This document shows, one piece after another, positions 55,500 through 64,000 of a stretch of 64,000 nt of DNA; position 1 is the first letter of the stretch, and each line of letters starts with the position of its first letter. The notes below the pieces were generated by a model. The model was not told the DNA's origin. It searched no databases and saw only the letters and a program-made list of their open reading frames with translations. Position numbers and translations under genes: made by a program. The stretch comes from Primulina eburnea (taxonomy: Eukaryota; Streptophyta; Magnoliopsida; Lamiales; Gesneriaceae), in NCBI RefSeq assembly GCF_022965805.1, contig NC_133105.1, positions 32,794,709-32,858,708 of the forward strand. The letters are read 5' to 3'.

Positions 55500-56804
55500 A
55501 GTCATGGGAGTTCCGCGTAGTTCATATCAAATATGTCAGTGGAAGTCACAGATTTCCGGCGTCCAGGCCTCCCCAATAATATGAGCTAGACACTGACCAC
55601 GGTTAGCCTTCATCAGGAATTATTAAACTTTGTTTTAATTATCCTTTTAATGAGCTTGATTTAAATTTTGGATCTCATCCAAAATGAGGGATTTAAATTT
55701 TAAAAATTTGTCTCATCATTAATTTAAAACTCGCGCCATGATTTTTTGTATGATTGCTGGATTCATGCAACTCTTATTATTATATTAATAATAACCCACA
55801 TACGGATTATTTATAATATACCACATACATCATAAATAATAAAGGATGATCGATAACCGAGAGCTAATTTATCCGTACGAGCCACACGGATCCATGTCCA
55901 TAACCTAGGTAAATGCAGGAATACAAATGTAATATTACATAAGCTTCCTATATTTCACATATCTTCAATCTTCAAAACTCCTTCCGAGGATCGGACCCAC
56001 CGTCTTCAAATTTTGATCTTACACTAATTCTAATATTTACATAAAATATCCATGGCGCATTAGAATACAAATTTAGGGGGTGGAAATAGACCATTAACCA
56101 AGTCCACTTTTATTTATCAAATAATCAAAAATTAAAACACGTAAAATATCCTAACATACACCTAACACGTTGGTCATGACACTCGATCATCATTTTAACA
56201 CATAATAGCATATACTATATAAATTCGATGATATCACATATTATCAATAAAATCATGTATCTCGTAAATTATCACTAACCGACATAATTATCAAATTAAA
56301 TAAACAATTTTATTTAATTTCAAATAATTAAATTTCTTGTAAAACACATTTTACTATAAATAATAAAAAACATACTTCAATTATTTATTTTGTAAGAAAT
56401 TATTTTATCAAAATTATTGTAGGGGTAAAATCGTATGTATTTCAAAAATATCAATTTAACACAAAATTTTGAAAATAAAAAAAAATCGCCCCCTAGGCCC
56501 AAACAATTCAAGCCCGCGACCCAACGCAGTGCCAGAGATGTTCCCAGACACCTGCCCGCGCTGCCTACCTGCTGCCCTATCCGATCGATCGCTGGCGAGC
56601 GAACTGTGCGCTGGCCGTGCGCACTCCGTTCTGTGTGGCGCGCCGCGCGCGCGTCTGCCTTGAAACCCCTAAAATTACTTTTTTTAATTAAAAAATTGTT
56701 TTTTACAAAAAAAATATTTTAGGGGCGTTTTTAAAAAATTCTTACGCTGTCAGAAATAATATACTCAACATGATTTAATTAAAACACACGATTGAGAATT
56801 ACCG
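55500..56804 (-). other. Copia-5 5' leader
   Basis: Non-coding leader matching other copia leaders (CCCAATAATATGAGC at 55571, GGATTCATGCAACTC). A GC-rich block at about 56560-56665 (GCGCGCC and GTGCGC motifs) occupies the same place as in Copia-1 to -4. No gene seen. Confidence 0.75.
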
Positions 56805-56816
56805 CCTCTGATAGCA
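56805..56816 (-). other. Copia-5 primer binding site, mutated
   Basis: The minus strand reads TGCTATCAGAGG, two mismatches to the TGGTATCAGAGC of the other copies, and adjoins the LTR. Confidence 0.7.
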
Positions 56817-56817
56817 C

Positions 56818-57070
56818 TGTTGGAACATCGTGTTCTCGCACCCAAGACGCAGCGGAAGTTTAAAATTTTTTGTTCTCGCACCCAAGACTCACGCAGTCGA
56901 AAAATTTCCCTCCAATTTTCAAGAGATGGCCGAGAGGTTTTTGTGATAGGAAGGAGTTTTTTTTCTTTTTTTTTTTTCAAAAATGAAATTAGTTTTTAAT
57001 CATAAGTACTATTGGTGTATATATAGAGTGAGACTCCTAATCTAATTAAGAGTCCCTAACTCCCACAAGG
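56818..57070 (-). repeat. Copia-5 5' LTR, first 253 bp
   Basis: Starts TGTTGGAACATCG and matches 36926-37090 of the 3' LTR from GAGATGGCCGAGAGG on. It is broken after CACAAGG by Gypsy-H. Confidence 0.8.
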
Positions 57071-59654
57071 TGTAACGTCTACCGTTTTAAAAGTACGAAA
57101 ATTCTTTTTTTTTAAAAGCTCTCATTTTGAAATAAAAATATAAATAAATAGCATGCATGCAATCCTAATTAAAAACATCATTTAAAAATTATCATAAACA
57201 ATTACCACTAAAAATATAGCGGAGTAAAAAAACGAGTAAAATCCCAACATCAAGAAGTAAAATAAAAAACGTATAAAATACTCATATCGTCTTAATAACA
57301 TAAAATCATAAATGTGCGGAAAATCATAAGGCCCTCGGGTCGTGTCGCCCACCAGGTCTGCTAACTCAGAGTCCAACACCTCCAGTATCCTAAACATTGA
57401 ACTCACCTGCATCATACACGCCTAGTGAATCTAAAGACTCAACACACATGTACCATAAATAAGAAATACCTGTACATAGCACAGAGCAGTGAAAAATATC
57501 ATAATCAACATATCTTTCAGGAACTTTAAAAGCTTAATGTAAACGTGTCAAATTCAATCGTGAGGTGACAAACAGTTCATCGTTAATCATCATTCATCGT
57601 TCATCTTTCATCATTTAACGAATTCAATTCATTAGAGATGACTATCGTACATCATCATTTACGATGGATCCATCATACATAGAACCGCGGTACCCGGAGG
57701 CTGTCGGACATCAGTGACAGGATTACCCATCCACTATGCATAGGCCTCATCATCAGCATTTACATATACATCTTAAACATTTACATATACTTCGATAGCA
57801 ACAACTAATTCCCATAATTCAAAACATCATCATTTACATCACTTATAACAATCATGCACAAATGCAATTTTTTTTAAATTCAAGCATGCAACGTATATTT
57901 TCATAAAATCTTAAAAATCGTGAATCATGATGCATAAACATTTAAAATATCATAAATTTGGGCTCAGGGCACTGCCAGGCCAAAATCTCACCCCGGGTGA
58001 AAAATGACCATTTTACCCTAGGACACCCAAAAATTATCATTTTAACCCCGGACCTCTAAAATTGACCCGAAGCTTACCAAGCTCCTTAAAATGTCCCAAT
58101 TTTTTTTTTTATCACAATTCCTAGATGTAAACTCGAGCCCAATTAATAACTTAACTGATTCATTTTAAAACTTGGACCGGGGTCCCGGTTTTAACCCGAC
58201 TCGAACTGAAACTCAACTAAATTTTTCCCAACTTCTTACCAAACATTATAAACACTAAAAAAATCCTAAAACTATCAAGACTCAGCCCCTAAACATCTCC
58301 GAAAGGACCTAAAAATTGCTGGACATTTTGAGCTATTCTCTTATCAAGCCTCATGAACCAACCAAACTCCACCAGCCCTAGGCTCGCACCAGTCATGAGC
58401 CCAACCATCTAGGACCTAGAACAGACCATAAGGGACCTACCAGACCCATGGACCCGCCTCCATGCAAGCTGGAAGTCGCGATCGACCACTCGCCCTCAAG
58501 AACCACAAAACGCGACTACTTCTCCTAGGCACGCTCGATCGAGTTCAGGGACGGTTCCAGTAGTGTTCGAGCCACCCTCAGCCTTTACTCAAACCCCACA
58601 CGGCCTGGCTCAAGCCTCGGATCGGCCCTTGCACCACCAGTCCCAAACCAATCACGCATTCTCCTACAAACACACACCCGACGCACTAGCTCTCTCTCGG
58701 CTCTTCAACCTACAGCCCAAGCCACAATTCTACCCCTCAAGTCAGTCTCTGATCATCACGTTCAGTCCCTAAACCAACCAGAACCGCAGCCCCTTGCACA
58801 GCATACAAGACAAACATGAGAGTTGAATCACAAAATGCATTAATCACATGAAAATCGAAAATCTCACACACTCATGGATGGATCAAAATTTTGAATTCAT
58901 GAACACATTCATCTACATACAATGCATGTATGATGCTTAAAGAATAATACAATGCATGCCTTGGTGATTATTCTTGAACAAACGATCGAGAAGTCACAAC
59001 CAAGGCACGTGGAAGGCTTGATCTCAAAGATAAAAGATGAAACCGACTTCTTGCTGATGCAGCTCACGGGGAGGATTGTGAGTGGAGGGGTTGGGCGGCT
59101 GATACAATAATTTAGGGTTAAGGGAAGCTTAGGAAAATAATTATGTAGTTAATAATAAGATAATGGGCCTTAATTAATATTTAAAAAGTTTAAAAGGGAG
59201 TTTTAGGTCTAATAAGCTTAAAGTTGGCCCATTAAATCCAAAAACACTCCTGAAAAATATTTCGTGTCGGAAAGTTTTTGAAAATAAAAGTCGAACCCTC
59301 AAAAGTCTCATGATTCGATAAAATTTGCGTACAAGATAAAATAAAATCATGCGGGTAAAAATACTCAAAAAAGCCATTTTCGAAAGATACCCTTAAAAAC
59401 ACCTTATAATAATTAATAAAAATTAATCGTTTAATAAAAATAATTTTCTTGAAATTTCTCCGGTCCATGTTCCTCGATCGAGCACGAAATGCATCTAGAA
59501 ACCATAATGCATGAACTTTTAAAAATTCATGAAATATATCCTATCATGCAAGAATTATGCATAAAATTCATAAAAATAATTAAACACATAATTTAAAATA
59601 AAACCCTGAATTGCATGCATTCAGGTTACGTGAGTTAAATGTCTGGACCTTACA
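57071..59654 (-). repeat. Gypsy-H 3' LTR (2584 bp), family beta
   Basis: TGTAAGGTCCAGACATTTAA at 59654 to GGTAGACGTTACA at 57071 on the element strand. Homologous to the solo LTR at 19655-31913. The diverged palindrome GAATCTAAAGACTC is at 57427-57440. Confidence 0.87.
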
Positions 59655-60745
59655 ACTTTCCCCTCTTGAATAAAATTTCGTCCTCGAAATTATAACGTAC
59701 CGAATAACTCCGGGTAGCGACTCCTCATCTCGGTCTCCCAAGTAGCCTCCTCCTCGAAATGGTTCAGCCACTTGACCTTAACCATCTGGATCACTTTGTT
59801 CTGGAGCCTCTTCTCCTGCCTATCGAAAATCTGAGTGGGTTTCTCCTCAAATGACAAGTACGGTGTCAACTAGTGGCTCATAGTTAAGCACATGCGAAGG
59901 GTTCGACATGTACTTCCGCATCATGGAGACGTGGAACATGTTATGAACTCCCGCCAGATTCGGCGGTAAAGCGACCCTGTACGCAAGTGTCCCAACTCTC
60001 TCTAGGATCTCAATGGCCCGATGAATCTAGGGCTGAGCTTGCCCTTCTTCCCAAACCTCATCACACCCTTCATCGGTGCGACCTTCACCAACACATGATC
60101 CCCTACTGCGAACTCAAGATCTCGCCGCCTCTAATCAGCATATCTCTTCTGAAGGCTCTGTGCAGTCTTCATCCGGTCTCTAATCATGGCCACTAACTCC
60201 GCTATCTGTCTGAAAATATCCGGACCCAACTCTACTCGCTCACCCACCTCATCCCAATAATCTGATGACCTACGCTTTCTCCCGTACAGTGCCTCGTATG
60301 GAGCCATACATATCGATGCCTGATAACTGTTGTTTTATGTGAAATCCACAAGAGGTAACTTCGGCTCCCAGGTGCCCTAGAAGTCAATCATGCATGCTCG
60401 GAGTAGGTCCTACAAAATCTGAATCACCCTCTCTGACTGATCGTCTGTCTGAGGATGGAAAGCAGTATTGAACAATAACTTCATACCTAGCACCTGGTGA
60501 AAACTCTTCCAGAAAGCAGACGTGAACCTCGGATCCCTGTCTGACACGATGGACACTAGAATCCCATGCAGCCTGACTATCTCTCTTATCTAGAGCTCTG
60601 TGTACTTAGTCATGGTGAATGTCTTCCTGATCGGTAAGAAATGAGCCAATTTAGTGAGCCGATCAACAATCACCCAGATGGCGTTAAATCCTCCAATATT
60701 TTATGGGAGCCCTGTCATGAAGTCCACAGTAAAGTTCTCCCATTT
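59655..60745 (-). pseudogene. Gypsy-H integrase and chromodomain remnant
   Basis: The minus strand encodes the chromodomain tail (KVKWLNHFEEEATWETE, then MRSRYPELFG) near 59695-59800 and, further right, integrase C-terminal pieces homologous to Gypsy-G. Frames are broken throughout. AATTTCGAGGACGAAATT lies at 59674-59691, before the polypurine tract CAAGAGGGGAAAGT. Confidence 0.8.
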
Positions 60746-61755
60746 TGTAGTGACCCGTTCCAGAATCACCTACTAATCAGAACTTAAGCATGCAAAATTA
60801 ACATTTAAAACTGAATCAGGTAAACAGCGGAAAAACAGTAATACAACCCAATCGAATCTGTAAGTACAAAATACTTAAACAACCAGATCGAACTAAATAC
60901 CAAGAACAAATACCAACAACTACAGGTCAACCTCTGCCAGCTCCCTGTCCACTCCCTCCTGGACCGTCTAACATGAGACCTGCCCCATCGAATAGGGTGT
61001 CCAAAACAGAGATAAACCGAGGACGTGAGCATAAAACGCTCAGTACCGAAAGCATGAGTATACAAGACTATGACATGCATGTATGCAAAATGTACTGGAT
61101 ACCAGGATCTGGGTATATCGAAATACTGCTCAGACAAATGACGTCAAGGTATGTAGCACTCTGCGCCGTCGCACCAGGAGGTGGCTCCCATACCAAAATA
61201 AACCTGTGGATATACCGGTGACCTGACCACCGTCGGCCAACGGGGTCCAACCATCCACAACAAACGAGGGCTGAGCACCCTCTCAACAGGCTATCTCAAA
61301 GATAATCAGGCTCAACATGATTATGCAAATGCCGCATAATAAACCATGCATCATATGACAGATAATAATGCAACATATAAACATGCAACACATAGTAAAG
61401 CATACTCAATCCTGCTATCTCGGATAGTACTTTCGTACCTCAAACCAGTAGATCCTAGCAATCAGCCCTAGAATCAAGCCTACAATCCAAGTGATACCAT
61501 ATCACTAAACCACATCTAAAAGCCTTAACTAGACTAATAGATACTCCCAAATCTCAAAGGGAACCCAGAACTATACCTGCGTCCGTAGTCAGCCTACTGA
61601 TGCCGCTAGCCCCCAACTAGAGCACAGCTCCGCTACAAAACCAGTAGCTCCCCGCTAGTGCCCGAACCTCGGGAAAAGACTAGAAACCCATCAGAAACGA
61701 CTAAAACGCTCTGGAACTCTCGGAATTGGCGAGTGAAAAGTGAAGCCTCGCGCTT

Positions 61756-61764
61756 CTATTTATA
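61756..61764 (-). promoter_or_regulatory. TATA box of the Gypsy-I LTR
   Basis: TATAAATAG on the minus strand, followed by AAGCGCGAGG. The nearest upstream palindrome ends 7 nt away, the same spacing as in Gypsy-J. Confidence 0.65.
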
Positions 61765-61771
61765 GACAACG

Positions 61772-62027
61772 ATCGGACGATCCGATCCACTTCGGACGCT
61801 CCGATCCGGTACACTTCGGACGATCCGATCCACTTCGGACGATCCGAACATTGCATGTCTTCCACGTGTCCAGCCACCTGTCTTCGGACGATCCGAACCC
61901 TGATCGGACGATCCGAACTCTGACATGACATGACTCGTCTGACTCCGAACAGAACGGACGATCCGAACCCACTTCGGACGATCCGAACCAACTTCGGACG
62001 ATCCGAACCCGGTTCTGTCCTTCCGAT
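61772..62027 (-). repeat. Palindrome array upstream of the Gypsy-I TATA box
   Basis: Nine copies close to TTCGGATCGTCCGAA (5-bp arms TCGGA/TCCGA, 3-nt centre), plus one degenerate copy. They are unevenly spaced, with non-repeat DNA (CACGTGTCCAGCCACCTG) between them. Looks like a multi-site binding region rather than a simple tandem repeat. Confidence 0.85.
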
Positions 62028-62223
62028 CCCACCGAAATACAATTAATCCAATAATTAACTCAAATTAGGCATCGGGATACTACATTCTCCCCCTCTAAAA
62101 AGGATTTCGTCCGCGAAATCGAGTCTGAAGAATGACAATTCTGAACAACAATACATTCAACTTAAGAATGAATTACAACTGAAAGCACAACTGAAATTAC
62201 AATCATAACTGAAAATACTACAA

Positions 62224-62523
62224 CTAGAACAATTCTGGATGCTCTGACCTCATGCGACTCTCTAGTTCCCAAGTAGCTTCTTCAGTACCTCGGCGCTGCC
62301 ACTGCACTAAGACAAGAGGAATAGTCTTATTCCGCAGTACCTTATCCTTCCGGTCTAAGATCGAAACCGGTCTTTCCACAAAAGACAAATCCGGATTCAG
62401 CTGAACTTCTGTTGGATGCAAAACATGAGACTCATCCGCTACGTATCGTCTCAGCAAGGACACATGAAACACATTGTGAACACTAGACAGATACGGTGGC
62501 AAAGCTAATCTGTAGGCCAAATG
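62224..62523 (-). pseudogene. Gypsy-I integrase C-terminus and chromodomain-like tail
   Basis: An open frame from the Gypsy-J border to TAG at 62224: LAYRLALPPYLSSVHNVFHV, LLRRYVADESHV, then VLVQWQRRGTEEATWELESR ending EHPELF. Homologous in layout to the Gypsy-G tail. The frame is clean, but the gene is cut by Gypsy-J. Confidence 0.82.
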
Positions 62524-62686
62524 TAATGCCCAGAGCAATGATTGACATGTACGAATTCATAGATATGTTGTGAAGATTGTACATAACCATAAGAAATAAG
62601 AAATGATATCTATTGAGATTAGATTGACCGATATCGAGAATGTTGGATTATTTATATTTCGGTGAGACCGGAAGGACCGAACCAGG

Positions 62687-62918
62687 ATTGGATCGTCCGA
62701 TGCGTTCGGATCGTCCGATCGGCGTTCGGAGCGTCCGAGCCAGGTGGCTGGACACATGGATGGCATGCAGAGTTCGGATCGACCGATCGTAGTTCGGATC
62801 ATCCGAGACAGTTGGCTAGAGACGTGGAAGACATGCAGGATTCGGAACGTCCGCAGTGAGTTCGGAGCGTCCGAAGTGTGTCAGATCGGAGCGTCCGAAG
62901 TGGATCGGATCTTCCGAT
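62687..62918 (+). repeat. Palindrome array upstream of the Gypsy-J TATA box
   Basis: Nine copies of TCGGA-N3-TCCGA type (consensus TTCGGATCGTCCGAA, several with AGC centre), last copy at 62904-62918. Interspersed with the same spacer words as Gypsy-I (CCAGGTGGCTGGACAC, GACATGCAG). Confidence 0.87.
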
Positions 62919-62925
62919 CATTGTC

Positions 62926-62934
62926 TATAAATAG
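62926..62934 (+). promoter_or_regulatory. TATA box of the Gypsy-J LTR
   Basis: TATAAATAG followed by AGGCGCGAG, 7 nt after the last palindrome. Transcription start inferred near 62960. Confidence 0.65.
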
Positions 62935-64000
62935 AGGCGCGAGATTTCATTTGATTAGTAAGTGTTAAAGAAACATTTCCTAGAAAGTGTTAGACATTCT
63001 ATTGCAGATTCATCTTCACGACTGTAACAGCAATTCTACGACGAAAAGGTATAATACATGTTTTGTTTTGGGGAATCACGACTCAAATGAGATCACATTT
63101 GAGTTTCCCAACCAAAACCACATACGAGTTTTATTGTTTATATCTTGATATAGGTATTATTATTATAGATTTGTTTATAGATCTTGTATGCAAATCTCGC
63201 TATGCTTTGTTTACAGATCATGTTACATTGCATTAGATGTTTATTAGAACTTGTATTCAATTCTTATTATGCTTTGTTTACAGATCATGTTACATTGCAT
63301 TAGATGATTATGCTTGTTTACAGATTTTGTATTCATGCATTAAGATAGGACAGTCTGGAGATCAGGCAGACTTCTAGATGTTCGGTTCTATCCCAGCTTA
63401 GGGGAAGATCACCGCCCCTTTGTAGACGTGGATACAGATCAGGCCGAAGTCTAGGAATAAGACGTACCGTCACCCCGATTGGGAGGGTAGGTGATAGATC
63501 GTCTTATTCACACCGGGATCCCTAGAGTTTTAGTCGAGTCGCATCTAGACATGATTAGGCTCGCATTTCATGATTTTATATGAATGACATTCATATCAGC
63601 ATGTTTCATGTTTTATAGTATTTATATGCATGTTCACATGTTTATACTGGGATGTGTTCTCACCGGTTTTCCGGCTGTTGTTATGTCTGTATGTGTGCAT
63701 AACAACAGGTGGGGCAGGATTTGGGTCGAGACAGAGATGATCGTGTTAGCGTGGAGATCTCGGGCCTAGCAGACGGACCAGTAGTTGTCTTTTGTTATGT
63801 ACTGTATTTTATTACTGGTTAGTTGAGGATATACGGAACAGGACATAGATTTTATGTTTGTATGTTGTAAATTAAATAAAGAACTTGTGCTTGTCTAGTT
63901 ACATTTTGATTTAAATATAAAAGCGAAAAATTGACCCACATTTTAGAATAACAATCCATTTAATCCCAAGAAAAAGATTTAGAGCCCGGGTCCCCACAAC

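Larger units (their letters stand above)
36926..57070 (-). mobile_element. Copia-5: old Ty1/copia element carrying two nested gypsy insertions
   Basis: Pieces on the minus strand: 3' LTR 36926-38846, pol 38877-41238, a short integrase-start piece 44788-44904, leader 55500-56804, PBS remnant, and start of 5' LTR 56818-57070. Joining the flanks across both duplications (CACAC, GACGA) gives one copia element lacking gag and protease, already deleted before Gypsy-G landed. The remainder of its 5' LTR should lie beyond Gypsy-H, outside the window. Confidence 0.8.
57071..60745 (-). mobile_element. Gypsy-H: Ty3/gypsy chromodomain element, 5' part outside window
   Basis: 3' LTR, polypurine tract and integrase/chromodomain remnant on the minus strand, inserted in the Copia-5 5' LTR after CAAGG (57066-57070). 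It is itself interrupted by Gypsy-I at 60746 in the integrase. Confidence 0.85.
60746..62084 (-). repeat. Gypsy-I 3' LTR (1339 bp), family delta
   Basis: TGTAGTATCCCGATGCC at 62084 to GAACGGGTCACTACA at 60746 on the element strand. The polypurine tract TTTTAGAGGGGGAGAA adjoins. It contains the palindrome array 61772-62027 and a TATA box, and is related to Gypsy-J. Confidence 0.88.
60746..62523 (-). mobile_element. Gypsy-I: Ty3/gypsy element, 3' LTR and integrase tail
   Basis: The LTR begins at 60746 inside the Gypsy-H integrase, followed by polypurine tract and integrase/chromodomain end, all minus strand. Cut at 62523 by the plus-strand Gypsy-J LTR. Confidence 0.85.
62524..63998 (+). repeat. 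Gypsy-J LTR (1475 bp), family delta
   Basis: TGTAATGCCCAGAGC ... CCGGGTCCCCACA on the plus strand; the window ends two bases later, so whether an internal region follows is unknown. The left flank AAAAA is the candidate target duplication. It contains the palindrome array, TATA box, AATAAA-type signals near 63876 and an ACAACAG/CTGTTGTTATG inverted pair near 63675-63710. Short ORFs over the array are repeat artefacts. Confidence 0.85.

Noticed and set aside
58563..58772. Proline/serine-rich 69-codon frame in the Gypsy-H LTR
   Set aside because: A C-rich tract of an LTR with no conserved counterpart in the related solo LTR at 30121-31913.
61772..62027. CRISPR-like look of the palindrome arrays
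   Set aside because: Units are 13-15 bp, irregularly spaced, degenerate, and lie inside a plant gypsy LTR next to a TATA box; no cas genes.
61740..62042. Open frames rich in IRSD/RSGFGSS over the Gypsy-I and Gypsy-J palindromes
   Set aside because: Low-complexity translations of the TCGGA-N3-TCCGA array on both strands; no start context or homology.

Overview
The window is plant nuclear DNA, most likely from a eudicot with a retrotransposon-rich genome. It is AT-rich, carries a plastid-type acyl-ACP desaturase gene with spliceable introns, and is otherwise almost entirely LTR retrotransposons. The species cannot be fixed from the sequence. No rRNA, tRNA, CRISPR or bacterial-type gene was seen.

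Layout, left to right. (1) 1-6393: degenerate minus-strand Ty1/copia element (Copia-1), cut inside its 5' LTR. (2) 6394-6744: one end of a CACTA-type DNA transposon. (3) 6745-13543: minus-strand Copia-2, with a nearly readable gag-pol and a complete 5' LTR. (4) 13544-34312: old minus-strand Copia-3, split by a nest. A 3.6-kb gypsy solo LTR (16057-31958, TSD TATCA) holds a 2.9-kb gypsy solo LTR (19655-31913), which holds a complete copia element, Copia-4 (20745-30115, two 2157-bp LTRs, TSD ATCCC). (5) 34313-36925: the only host island, with one three-exon gene on the minus strand for a plastidial acyl-ACP desaturase (391 aa). (6) 36926-57070: minus-strand Copia-5, interrupted by a perfect gypsy solo LTR (41239-44782, TSD CACAC) and by a chromodomain gypsy element, Gypsy-G (44910-55494, TSD GACGA). 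Gypsy-G contains a copia LTR fragment, a further copia element (Copia-6) and a 100-N assembly gap (54332-54431). (7) 57071-64000: a second nest, with Gypsy-H in the Copia-5 5' LTR, Gypsy-I in Gypsy-H, and a Gypsy-J LTR in Gypsy-I.

How it works together. The desaturase is the only gene likely to serve the plant: soluble stromal desaturation of acyl-ACP. Its six di-iron ligands are intact, but five residues at positions known to shape the acyl pocket in the castor enzyme differ, so its chain-length or positional specificity may not be the housekeeping delta-9 18:0 type. Everything else is selfish DNA in different states of decay. Copia-4 is the youngest: about 20 LTR differences by eye, intact gag, but its integrase core was lost between short direct repeats.

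The most unusual signals are non-coding. Related gypsy LTRs I and J each carry about nine copies of a TCGGA-N3-TCCGA palindrome ending exactly 7 nt upstream of the TATA box. The copia LTRs contain ladders of consecutive stem-loops. The copia leaders carry a four-copy AATAATAT array at a conserved 82-98 bp pitch, and a GC-rich hairpin block near the PBS whose sequence differs between copies while its position is kept.
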